Positions 1 to 6,051 of a DNA stretch of 6,486 nt are shown here, in pieces (position 1 is the stretch's first letter; each line of letters starts with the position of its first letter). The stretch is taken from positions 1 to 6,486 of the forward strand of contig DASWIV010000049.1 of the NCBI GenBank assembly GCA_036397475.1, given 5' to 3'. A program made the position numbers and the translations under genes. This DNA comes from DASWIV01 sp036397475 (lineage in GTDB: Bacteria > JAJVIF01 > JAPKYR01). The notes under the pieces are model-generated. The model saw only the letters and a program-made list of their open reading frames with translations, was not told where the DNA came from and made no database searches.

Positions 1-332
1 ATTCAGCGCATTCGGAAAAGGAAGCCCTGACTATCGCCTGGGAAGGCGCTGATTACATCACCTTCAGTCCCATTTTCGACCTCGAACACAAGGATTCAAA
101 ATGGCCCCCTCATGGGATCGAGGGCTCGAAACAGGTGTACAACAAAATAAAGATTCCGATTTTCCTGCTTGGAGGAATCAGGCTCCCCGACCTTGCTACC
201 CTGAGGGAAGCAATCCCGAACGTGAAAGTTGCGGGGGTCAGTATGATCGCGGCAGCGTCGAACGTTATGGACGCCATCGAGGAAGTACTTACAGCGCTCG
301 ACGCCCCGATGGCAACGCAGGAAGATTCCTGA
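1..332 (+). CDS. thiE: Thiamine phosphate synthase, C-terminal part (5' end outside window)
   Basis: This is the last 109 or so codons of a ThiE/TenI-family TIM-barrel enzyme, read in the frame that starts at base 3 and stops with TGA at 330-332. ThiE joins the pyrimidine and thiazole phosphates to make thiamine phosphate in the cytoplasm. Visible family landmarks, in order, are a SAHSEKEA segment, GADYITFSPIF, a SKWPPHGIEG loop (the family's SKPG/PxG region), the IPIFLLGGI strand, and the phosphate-binding end VAGVSMIAAA followed by a last helix. The SPIFDLEHKD segment differs from the usual GPIF-T-SK form, so a TenI-like or divergent ThiE cannot be excluded from this fragment. The N-terminal half is beyond the left edge. 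The gene is closed by a strong hairpin terminator seven bases after its stop. Confidence 0.85.
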   Translation, partial: SAHSEKEALTIAWEGADYITFSPIFDLEHKDSKWPPHGIEGSKQVYNKIKIPIFLLGGIRLPDLATLREAIPNVKVAGVSMIAAASNVMDAIEEVLTALDAPMATQEDS

Positions 333-338
333 ATAAAT

Positions 339-361
339 AATCCGCCCCCGGGCGGATTTTT
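339..361 (+). terminator. Intrinsic terminator after thiE
   Basis: A perfect 8-bp stem (AATCCGCC at 339-346 with GGCGGATT at 351-358) encloses a CCCG loop and runs directly into TTTTT at 357-361. It sits seven bases after the thiE stop, has the form of a Rho-independent terminator, and separates thiE from lipB. Confidence 0.85.
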
Positions 362-378
362 ATGTTACGCTATCCACG

Positions 379-1080
379 GTGGTTAAGGAAATTTCGGTAA
401 AATCGGAGACAAAATCCGGATACTCGAATGTAGCGGTGCATGTGCGCCTCGGACGCATTTCGTTCGATGACGCATTGGTTCGCCAGGAAGAATCCATTTT
501 GCGGTGGAGAACCGCCGGTTCCGGGCTTCCGGTTATTTTTTCGCTGGAACACGAGCCGGTAATTACATGCGGACGATCGACATCCGATGGAAACCTTCTA
601 CTGCCGGAATCCGAATATAAAAATCGCGGGATAGATGTCAGGAGGATAGACCGCGGCGGCGACGTGACATGGCATGGACCGGGACAGGCGGTTGTTTACC
701 CGATAATCGTATTGAGGGAACATTCGCTTCGAGCGACCGAATGGGTTGAATTATTAGAGCAGGCGATGATAGATACATGCGCGGATTTTGACGTCCATGC
801 CTTCAGGCGCGAGGGTCTCAGGGGATGTTTTACGGATGCGGGAAAAATAGGTGCGGTGGGAACAGCGGTAAAAGCGGGGGGAATAACAAAGCATGGAATT
901 GCGTTTAATGTTTGCCCTGATCTCGATAATTTCGCTATTATAGTTCCCTGTGGTATCTCGGATCATCCGGTGACCAGGTTAAGTGACCTTTGTGAGCCAG
1001 CGCCGGATTTTGATGCGGTTGTAACCGGGCTTGTAAGCCATATTTCGGAATTACTCGGATTAAGCACTAAAATAGTTTGA
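379..1080 (+). CDS. lipB: Octanoyl-[acyl-carrier-protein]:protein N-octanoyltransferase (lipoate biosynthesis)
   Basis: LipB moves the octanoyl group from acyl carrier protein to the lipoyl domains of 2-oxoacid dehydrogenases and the glycine cleavage H protein. LipA then inserts the sulfurs. The 233-residue protein shows all the family landmarks: EHEPVITCGRS (57-67), RGGDVTWHGPGQ (92-103), GKIGAVG (155-161) with the active-site Lys156, KHGIAFNV (171-178), and PCGI (190-193) with the catalytic Cys191. The length is usual for the family. The start is a GTG at 379. No ATG exists upstream in this frame and no good Shine-Dalgarno sequence precedes it. In-frame GTG codons at 436 and 442 would give shorter forms that still keep the HVRLG core, so the start is uncertain. 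No lipA or other lipoate gene is in the window. The gene begins 17 bases after the thiE terminator, so its promoter must lie very close to or within that sequence. Confidence 0.93.
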   Translation: MVKEISVKSETKSGYSNVAVHVRLGRISFDDALVRQEESILRWRTAGSGLPVIFSLEHEPVITCGRSTSDGNLLLPESEYKNRGIDVRRIDRGGDVTWHGPGQAVVYPIIVLREHSLRATEWVELLEQAMIDTCADFDVHAFRREGLRGCFTDAGKIGAVGTAVKAGGITKHGIAFNVCPDLDNFAIIVPCGISDHPVTRLSDLCEPAPDFDAVVTGLVSHISELLGLSTKIV

Positions 1081-1107
1081 ACCAAACAGGTTCGGAATCG
1101 ATATAAT
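1077..1107 (+). promoter_or_regulatory. Putative sigma-70-type promoter for the acidic secreted protein gene
   Basis: A perfect TATAAT at 1102-1107 lies 19 bp after TTGAAC (1077-1082, four of six matches to TTGACA). The predicted start of transcription, near 1114, leaves a leader of about 60 nt before the ATG at 1174. The -35 element overlaps the lipB stop codon. The spacer is longer than ideal, so the -35 call is weaker than the -10. Confidence 0.45.
1079..1093. repeat. Inverted repeat at the lipB stop codon
   Basis: GAACC (1079-1083) and GGTTC (1089-1093) form 5-bp arms around AAACA. In RNA the stem can extend outward by two G-U pairs and one A-U pair. No T run follows, so it is not a canonical terminator. 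It covers part of the proposed -35 element and could be an operator or an mRNA 3'-end hairpin. Confidence 0.4.
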
Positions 1108-1157
1108 ATATGGATAACACCACGAGGTGGACAGCTTTTCGTCCGCGTGGATAAAAC

Positions 1158-1163
1158 AGGCGG
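1158..1163 (+). promoter_or_regulatory. Ribosome binding site AGGCGG favouring the ATG at 1174
   Basis: AGGCGG lies 10 nt before ATG 1174. The same hexamer precedes the lyase ATG at 4486. It supports 1174 over the GTG at 1147, whose nearest purine-rich run (GAGGTGG, 1124-1130) is 16 nt away. Confidence 0.5.
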
Positions 1164-1173
1164 TTCTTCAAGA

Positions 1174-3003
1174 ATGTACAGGTTATATCGTTACCCGGGA
1201 ATTTTTCTTTCCCTGGCAATTCTAATTCTGGCAGCCGGTATGGCTGATCCGGCCTATGCCCAGAGAGGCGGAAGGGGCTGGATGGACAACGGTGGCGGCG
1301 AAAGCTACTCATCCGACTTCACCCCTATCCCGCGCGGTGAAATGTACGACCGCCAGTTTCTTTCCGATTTTTTCACCTCGCTCGGATACTTCCCGGAAGG
1401 ATTAAGCCAGGTCGATGAAAGTGAAACCTGCAGGCTCCTGGTGACCGGCGGATCGCAGGCGCTCCAGGGCGATACCGAAAATGCGATCACAACATTCGGA
1501 TTACTGCCCGACCAGATATCCCAATATTTTCCTTTCCTGACGACAATCCAGGAAGACCTGATGGTTCCCGAAGTACTCGATCCATGGTACGAGAATTCCG
1601 ACGCCCGCTCGATGATGTTCTCATTGTACGCTGACGGGTGGGCAACCCATCCGGAGTACCGTGACAATTTCCTAGCGTTCAAGGAAGACTTCATGGGAAG
1701 GGCGGCAAGGCGCGACCCGGATGTTCCTGCTGTCTGGATAATGGGCCATATCAGCGAGTATGGCTTTTCGCCGGACGCTACGCATTCGGAGGATGACCCT
1801 TATCTGTTCCTGTGGGACCTTCTGACGGGAATTTCATATTACGTCAACAAGGCGAATTTCTACTCGCTTCAATACGACCAGTACGACGAATGGGGTTATA
1901 AGCGTGCGGTTGTCCAGTATTACGGAAATCTGATCAAGGCTGCCCACGACGAGGCCAGCAGGCTGCAGAACAGCAGGACCTTCTGGGGAAGCCTGATCGA
2001 CAGCTACTACGTATTCGAGGAACCGGACCGGATTCCGGTGGATGAAACACCCCAGGTCGCTCCGGTCGCGGATGTCACCGAATCCGATACAGCCCCGGCG
2101 GAAGAATTGGAAGCGGAACCAGTTGCAGTAGAAGAAGAAACCGGTGAAGAGCCTGATAGATACAGCTATTTTACACCGCCTGAGGAAGTCTCCGATGAGG
2201 TCGCGGAAGAGCTTGGACCCGATGTCGGCGATATCGAGGAGAAAATCAACGAATTGATGGGCGGTATTCATGACATTGGGGCTGATGAAGAGCAGCCGTC
2301 GGAAGAAGCCGCTACGGCCGAGGAACAGCCTGCGGAAGAGATGAATCTTCTGGAAACTCCGGAAGAAATTGAGACTCCCGCTGAAACGGAGCCGGTCGCA
2401 GAGCCTGAAATTGAAACCCCCGAAGAGACGGTTCCTTACGAGTTCGCGCCATCCAGCGAAGAAGAGCCTGTCGGGGAACTTGGCGCGTATGCCCAGGCGA
2501 GGATGAATGAGATCGCGGATGAACTGGTCGACCATATCAGTGGGCTTGCCTCCGAGCTTGGAACGGAGACGATCGACCTGGTTGTGCTTTATAACGATGT
2601 TAATGTATCGAGCGACGCGGTCCAGAATGCCGAAGCGAGATATATCGCAAAGCGGGAAGCCCTGCTTGCGGGATTAGGCGTCTGGGACCGCTTTGATATG
2701 GAAATCTACACACCGCTTACACTGGCGGAGTTCAATGAAAAAATTATCGCCAGCCTGATGTCCCCATATAATGACCTCAAGTCGAGCGAGATCAGGTGGG
2801 CGCAGTACGAGGCTTACGAAGCCAGGTTTGTCGAAGCATTCGCGCAGATCGAGTATGGTGTCGAAAACCGCCGCAGCGAGCCCGATGTCCTCGCGGCTGA
2901 ATCGGCGGCTTTGACAGCTTTTCTCGGCGATTATAACGACCGGATCAAAGAGATAGAAGATCTGCTCAGCGGAGCTGTTGTCACCCCTCCACCGTCGGAG
3001 TAA
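1174..3003 (+). CDS. Secreted protein of unknown function with a long acidic linker
   Basis: I do not recognise this family. Starting at ATG 1174 the product has 609 residues; a GTG at 1147 would add nine. Residues 1-29 are a clean Sec signal peptide (basic MYRLYR start, hydrophobic FLSLAILILAAG core, AYA before Q30), so export to the periplasm or beyond is likely. From about 30 to 285 there is a Trp/Tyr-rich, probably folded region with a single Cys (86). Residues 292-431 are an acidic, Pro- and Ala-rich linker. I count 41 Glu and 8 Asp among 140 residues against only two basic residues, including a near-duplicate EIETPAET / EIETPEET. Residues about 432-600 look helical and charged, and the tail is TPPPSE. 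No catalytic motif, transmembrane anchor, lipobox or sorting signal is visible after the signal peptide. It appears to have its own promoter and ends 18 bp from a convergent gene. A structural, binding or adaptor role is possible, but this is inference. Confidence 0.8.
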   Translation: MYRLYRYPGIFLSLAILILAAGMADPAYAQRGGRGWMDNGGGESYSSDFTPIPRGEMYDRQFLSDFFTSLGYFPEGLSQVDESETCRLLVTGGSQALQGDTENAITTFGLLPDQISQYFPFLTTIQEDLMVPEVLDPWYENSDARSMMFSLYADGWATHPEYRDNFLAFKEDFMGRAARRDPDVPAVWIMGHISEYGFSPDATHSEDDPYLFLWDLLTGISYYVNKANFYSLQYDQYDEWGYKRAVVQYYGNLIKAAHDEASRLQNSRTFWGSLIDSYYVFEEPDRIPVDETPQVAPVADVTESDTAPAEELEAEPVAVEEETGEEPDRYSYFTPPEEVSDEVAEELGPDVGDIEEKINELMGGIHDIGADEEQPSEEAATAEEQPAEEMNLLETPEEIETPAETEPVAEPEIETPEETVPYEFAPSSEEEPVGELGAYAQARMNEIADELVDHISGLASELGTETIDLVVLYNDVNVSSDAVQNAEARYIAKREALLAGLGVWDRFDMEIYTPLTLAEFNEKIIASLMSPYNDLKSSEIRWAQYEAYEARFVEAFAQIEYGVENRRSEPDVLAAESAALTAFLGDYNDRIKEIEDLLSGAVVTPPPSE

Positions 3004-3021
3004 GAGTCGAATTTAATAATT

Positions 3022-4290
3022 TTACTGGATATAGCCGAGAGCGCGAAGTTCCTCGAGCTGCTCCTCGGTTGGAATGGCCTGTCCCGAACCGGTTTCGGGG
3101 GTGTTGAAGAATATATCGTTCATTTCCCGCAGCATCCCGTCGGCGTGTTCATCGTTCGGATCCCACAGGTTATTTACTTCCGCCGGATCGTTGTTCAGGT
3201 CGTAGAAAAATACTTCCCTGCTTTCCATCATTACGAAAAGCTTCCACATGTCAGGTGAGATAATTCCCTTCTGTTCCTCGCCACGCTTGACACCTTCGAT
3301 GTAATGGATGCCATTAAATTCAAACTGGGACGGGTACCTGAATCCGAGCCGCTCGAACATGATCTGCCCGATCTGCCTGAGGCTCGAAAGTTCATCGACC
3401 GTGTAAGCCTCCGTCTCCGGAAAACGTACTGTCAGGGGGACACGCATCACGGTGTCATGCAGTGTGTGATCATGAAACCAGTCATCGTGCTCGCCAAGCT
3501 CTTCGCCATGGTCGGAGAAAAAGATGAACATGGTATCGTCCCACAGGTCGTTTTCTTTCAGGTACCTGATCAATCTTCCGATCTGAAAATCGGCATACGC
3601 GCACTCGGCGTCATAGAGTCCCCGAATCTGCTCGGCTTCGCCTTCAGTGATGGTGATCTCCTTGGCATGCAGCGTGTAACCCAGGTTGAACATGGATGTA
3701 AAACGTCCGGACCCGCGCCGCCATTTGTCTACCTGGTACTGGGGAGCCGCATAAGGTGTATGCGGGTCGAACATGTGAAGATAGAGGTAATAATTCTGGT
3801 CGCCCAGGCCTTCGATCATATTGATCGTACGGTTAACGAAATTTTCCGCCTTTAGCTGGCCCTTTGCGGTGAACTGATCGAATCCTGAATCATATCCGTG
3901 GCTCTTACTCACAAGAGCGTTTGCGGATAACCCGGCGGTTGTCCAGCCATTCTGTTGGAATACCTTCGCCAGCGTTATCTCGGCATCCGGAAGGTTGTCG
4001 TATTTATCTATGGCACCGGCGTAAGATGGGTACTTCCCTGTAAATGTCGCGGTTGTTGAAGGGAGGGTCCACGGAGCTGCTGAACGGCAGTTTGTGTAGT
4101 AAACCGACTGGTGCGCCAGCCTGTACAGGTTTGGAGTGAGGTCTTCGCGGACCTGGTCCGCGCGAAACGTATCGACGCACAACATGATAACCCTGTTAAT
4201 GGGAGGGAGATTACGTGCCGATTCCGAGCCGTAAGCACTGCAGCCTGTGACTGACAGGGCAATTAAAACTGCAAGGCAAATGTGCCGCAT
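3022..4290 (-). CDS. Sulfatase-like (alkaline phosphatase superfamily) lipoprotein with Thr at the nucleophile position
   Basis: The 422-residue protein begins MRHICLAVLIALSVTGC, a short lipoprotein signal with lipobox VTGC, so Cys17 should be lipidated. The next residue is Ser, which by the E. coli rule would allow outer-membrane sorting. The rest is a sulfatase-family domain (PF00884 type): CVDTFRAD (metal ligand Asp40), APWTLPSTTATFTGKYP, LHMFDPHTPYAAP (Asp175, His177), FFSDHGEELGEH (Asp260, His261), and HDTVMRVPLTVRFP. It ends LRALGYIQ, a tail I recall from many uncharacterised members. Canonical sulfatases have C/S-x-P-x-R, where Cys or Ser becomes formylglycine. Here the aligned residues are Thr75-L-P-S-Thr, so a formylglycine sulfatase is unlikely, and a phosphodiesterase, phosphotransferase or other hydrolase fits as well. 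The substrate is unknown. I chose ATG 4288-4290 because it yields the lipoprotein signal. The frame stays open to 4455, but that extension would run through the divergent promoter region. Confidence 0.85.
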   Translation of the reverse strand: MRHICLAVLIALSVTGCSAYGSESARNLPPINRVIMLCVDTFRADQVREDLTPNLYRLAHQSVYYTNCRSAAPWTLPSTTATFTGKYPSYAGAIDKYDNLPDAEITLAKVFQQNGWTTAGLSANALVSKSHGYDSGFDQFTAKGQLKAENFVNRTINMIEGLGDQNYYLYLHMFDPHTPYAAPQYQVDKWRRGSGRFTSMFNLGYTLHAKEITITEGEAEQIRGLYDAECAYADFQIGRLIRYLKENDLWDDTMFIFFSDHGEELGEHDDWFHDHTLHDTVMRVPLTVRFPETEAYTVDELSSLRQIGQIMFERLGFRYPSQFEFNGIHYIEGVKRGEEQKGIISPDMWKLFVMMESREVFFYDLNNDPAEVNNLWDPNDEHADGMLREMNDIFFNTPETGSGQAIPTEEQLEELRALGYIQ

Positions 4291-4300
4291 GAAGGGATAA

Positions 4301-4330
4301 ATTATAACAGATAATACTTTTCCCCGGCAA
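4301..4330 (-). promoter_or_regulatory. Putative promoter of the sulfatase-like lipoprotein gene
   Basis: Read on the - strand, TTGCCG (4330-4325) is followed after 18 bp by a perfect TATAAT (4306-4301). The expected transcription start, about 4294, is only a few bases before the ATG at 4290. The bases before that ATG contain no Shine-Dalgarno sequence, so the mRNA would be almost leaderless. Confidence 0.45.
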
Positions 4331-4353
4331 AACATCGCACATGGTCGATTGCC
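4326..4353. repeat. Inverted repeat linking the two divergent -35 elements
   Basis: GGCAA (4326-4330) and TTGCC (4349-4353) are inverted copies separated by 18 bp. Each is part of the proposed -35 hexamer of one of the two divergent genes. The symmetry may come simply from both genes having similar promoters, or it may mark a shared operator. Confidence 0.35.
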
Positions 4354-4376
4354 ATATATGAATTTGAAGCAATAAT
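4349..4376 (+). promoter_or_regulatory. Putative distal promoter of the tyrosine phenol-lyase gene
   Basis: TTGCCA (4349-4354) and AATAAT (4371-4376) each match the sigma-70 consensus at five of six positions and are 16 bp apart. Transcription from here would give a leader of roughly 100 nt before ATG 4486. A perfect 10-bp palindrome, ATTCCGGAAT (4383-4392), lies at or just after the expected start point. Confidence 0.4.
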
Positions 4377-4394
4377 GAAAACATTCCGGAATCC

Positions 4395-4422
4395 TTGCCC
4401 TCGAGTTCATTTTTATTATAAG
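4395..4422 (+). promoter_or_regulatory. Alternative proximal promoter of the tyrosine phenol-lyase gene
   Basis: TTGCCC (4395-4400) and TATAAG (4417-4422) are 16 bp apart, with four and five consensus matches. It would give a leader of about 57 nt. It is an alternative or an addition to the pair at 4349-4376; the sequence alone does not decide between them. Confidence 0.25.
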
Positions 4423-4472
4423 ATTGGATTTCGCACCGTAAAAACCACTTCGCACGAAAAGCGCATTAAATC

Positions 4473-4478
4473 AGGCGG
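4473..4478 (+). promoter_or_regulatory. Ribosome binding site of the lyase gene (decides the start)
   Basis: AGGCGG is placed seven bases before ATG 4486. The frame is open back to an ATG at 4375, but that codon overlaps the proposed -10 element and the extra 37 residues resemble nothing in the family, so 4486 is the start. Confidence 0.65.
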
Positions 4479-4485
4479 TACACGC

Positions 4486-5913
4486 ATGCCACATACACAA
4501 GCAGAGCCATATAAAATTAAGATGGTAGAGCCTATCAGGCTGATTCCCGAGGCGGACCGCTTCAAGGCGATGGAGGAAGCGGGATATAATACTTTTCTCC
4601 TGAAATCTGAGGACGTTTATATCGACCTGCTCACCGACAGCGGGACATCCGCCATGAGCGACTGGCAGTGGTCGGGAATGATGCTTGGCGACGAGGCGTA
4701 CGCGGGCAGCAGAAACTTTTACAACCTGGAAAAAGCGGTGCAGGAGACCTATGGATTCAAGTACCTTGTCCCCACTCACCAGGGACGTGGCGCGGAACAC
4801 TTAATGAGCCAGATCCTGATCAAACGTGGTGATTATGTTCCCGGAAATATGTACTTCACGACTACCCGCATGCACCAGGAACTTGCGGGGGGGACATTTG
4901 TCGATGTGATCGTCGATGAAGCCCATAATACACAGTCGACATTCCAGTGGAAAGGAAATGTCGATCTGGAAAAAATGCAGAAGCTGGTCGACGAGGTCGG
5001 GGCGGAAAAAATTCCGTATATCAGCCTCGAAGGCTGTGTCAATATGGCGGGCGGCCAGCCATTTTCAATGGAGAACTTGAAAGAGCTAAGAAAATTCTGC
5101 GACAAGTACAATATTCCGATAATGCTCGACGCTACCCGGATGGTCGAGAACGCGTATTTTATCCAGCAGAATGAAGACGGGTATCACGACAAATCAATAA
5201 AGCAGATCGTAAGGGAGACAGGTGACCTGTCCGATGGCTGCACGATGAGTTCGAAAAAGGATCACCTTGTCAACATTGGCGGATTTCTGGCGATGAACGA
5301 CGAGGACTTTTTCGTCAAAGCCAAGGAGCAGGTTGTTGTTTACGAAGGGCTGCACACGTACGGCGGAATGGCTGGCCGCGATATGGAAGCGGTCGCGAGG
5401 GGAATCAGGGAAGCAGTCGACGACGATGAGCATGTGGCGTCCAGAATTCGCCAGACGCATTATCTTGGCAAGAAAATGACCGACGCTGGAATCCCGTGTG
5501 TGCTTCCGTTTGGCGGACATGCGATATTTGTCGATGCGAAAAGATTTCTCGATCATCTGCCGCAGGATCATTTCCCGGCGCAGTCGCTGGCAGCGTACAT
5601 TTACATGTCATGCGGCGTACGAGTAATGGAGAGGGGAAATGTCAGTGCGGGACGCGATCCGAATACAGGCGATAACAGGCGCCCGGCACTGGAATTGGTT
5701 CGGTTCACGATTCCCAGGCGCGTTTATACAAGCCTGCATATGGATGTCGCGGCTGAAGGAACCATAGAGCTTTACGAGAAGCGCCACGAGATCCCCGGAT
5801 TGCGGTTTAACTTTGAGCCTCAGGCACTAAGATTTTTCCAGGCCAGATTCGATAAGATTCCGCTGGAGGAGTCAGCGTCGGAACTCGAGAAATTGAAAGC
5901 CGTGGCGGGATGA
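4486..5913 (+). CDS. tpl: Tyrosine phenol-lyase (beta-tyrosinase), PLP-dependent
   Basis: This 475-residue cytoplasmic enzyme of the tryptophanase/tyrosine phenol-lyase family (EC 4.1.99.2 expected) splits L-tyrosine into phenol, pyruvate and ammonia. The core LLTDSGTSAMSD, GDEAYAGS, VPTHQGRGAE and MSSKKDHLVNIGG is intact. PLP should bind Lys258, with Arg101, Asn186, Asp215 and Arg218 around it and Tyr72 as acid/base. Arg406 should hold the substrate carboxylate. Residues that separate phenol-lyase from tryptophanase favour the former. NMYFTTTR carries Thr125 (Thr124 in Citrobacter TPL), where tryptophanase has Asp. MERG carries Arg383 (Arg381 in TPL), where tryptophanase has Ile. RFFQARF carries Phe450 and Phe451 (448/449). 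Residue correspondences are from my recalled alignment. A 17-residue tail after RFDKI is extra. No TnaC-like leader peptide, TyrR box or tyrosine permease gene is visible. The gene diverges from the lipoprotein gene and has an IS end about 85 bp downstream. Automatic pipelines may label it tryptophanase. Confidence 0.9.
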   Translation: MPHTQAEPYKIKMVEPIRLIPEADRFKAMEEAGYNTFLLKSEDVYIDLLTDSGTSAMSDWQWSGMMLGDEAYAGSRNFYNLEKAVQETYGFKYLVPTHQGRGAEHLMSQILIKRGDYVPGNMYFTTTRMHQELAGGTFVDVIVDEAHNTQSTFQWKGNVDLEKMQKLVDEVGAEKIPYISLEGCVNMAGGQPFSMENLKELRKFCDKYNIPIMLDATRMVENAYFIQQNEDGYHDKSIKQIVRETGDLSDGCTMSSKKDHLVNIGGFLAMNDEDFFVKAKEQVVVYEGLHTYGGMAGRDMEAVARGIREAVDDDEHVASRIRQTHYLGKKMTDAGIPCVLPFGGHAIFVDAKRFLDHLPQDHFPAQSLAAYIYMSCGVRVMERGNVSAGRDPNTGDNRRPALELVRFTIPRRVYTSLHMDVAAEGTIELYEKRHEIPGLRFNFEPQALRFFQARFDKIPLEESASELEKLKAVAG

Positions 5914-6005
5914 AGTAGAATTCATATAGTTGATGCTGTAATGGTGTAGTGGCTAAGGCATTCCCAATGGTGAATAAATAATTCGGAAGAACAGTGATGT
6001 GTCAA

Positions 6006-6051
6006 GGCTAAATAGAAATGTCCCCTTTCCGGCTAAGTAGAAATGTCCCCT
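6006..6051. repeat. Two tandem 21-bp repeats at the IS end
   Basis: Copies at 6006-6026 and 6031-6051 share GGCTAA-TAGAAATGTCCCCT and differ only at the seventh base (A or G). Their period is 25 bp. The last base of the inner copy is the first + strand base of the transposase stop codon. Repeats of this kind near an IS terminus are probably transposase binding sites. Confidence 0.85.

Noticed and set aside
101..340. 79-codon + strand frame inside the thiE fragment
   Set aside because: It is an out-of-frame shadow; the overlapping frame carries clear ThiE motifs.
1834..2535. Long - strand open frame of 233 codons opposite the secreted protein gene
   Set aside because: It is antisense to the Glu-rich linker; its Phe/Leu/Arg-rich product is what complemented GAA/GAG codons give, and it has no family resemblance.
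3004..3021. Bidirectional terminator between the convergent genes
   Set aside because: The 18-bp gap holds only a weak AT-rich symmetry and no GC stem with a T run.
3304..3855. + strand open frame of 183 codons
   Set aside because: It lies wholly opposite the conserved sulfatase-like domain and shows no domain of its own.
4291..4455. Extended start of the lipoprotein gene at 4455
   Set aside because: It would bury the lipoprotein signal and cross the divergent promoter region; ATG 4290 directly begins a proper lipobox signal peptide.
4375..4485. Extended lyase start at ATG 4375
   Set aside because: The codon overlaps the proposed -10 box, lacks a ribosome site, and the extra residues are unlike the family N-terminus; ATG 4486 has AGGCGG at seven bases.
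4375..4485. TnaC-type leader peptide and attenuator before the lyase gene
   Set aside because: The only short reading frame seen (from ATG 4358) is five codons and has no Trp codon; no hairpin with a T run was found.
5931..5985. tRNA-like stretch (GTGTAGTGGCTA D-arm look, then TTCCCAA resembling a Gly-CCC anticodon loop)
   Set aside because: Only five bases separate the D loop from the would-be anticodon loop instead of ten, the anticodon stem has mismatches, and no T arm or acceptor 3' half follows. At most it is a remnant.
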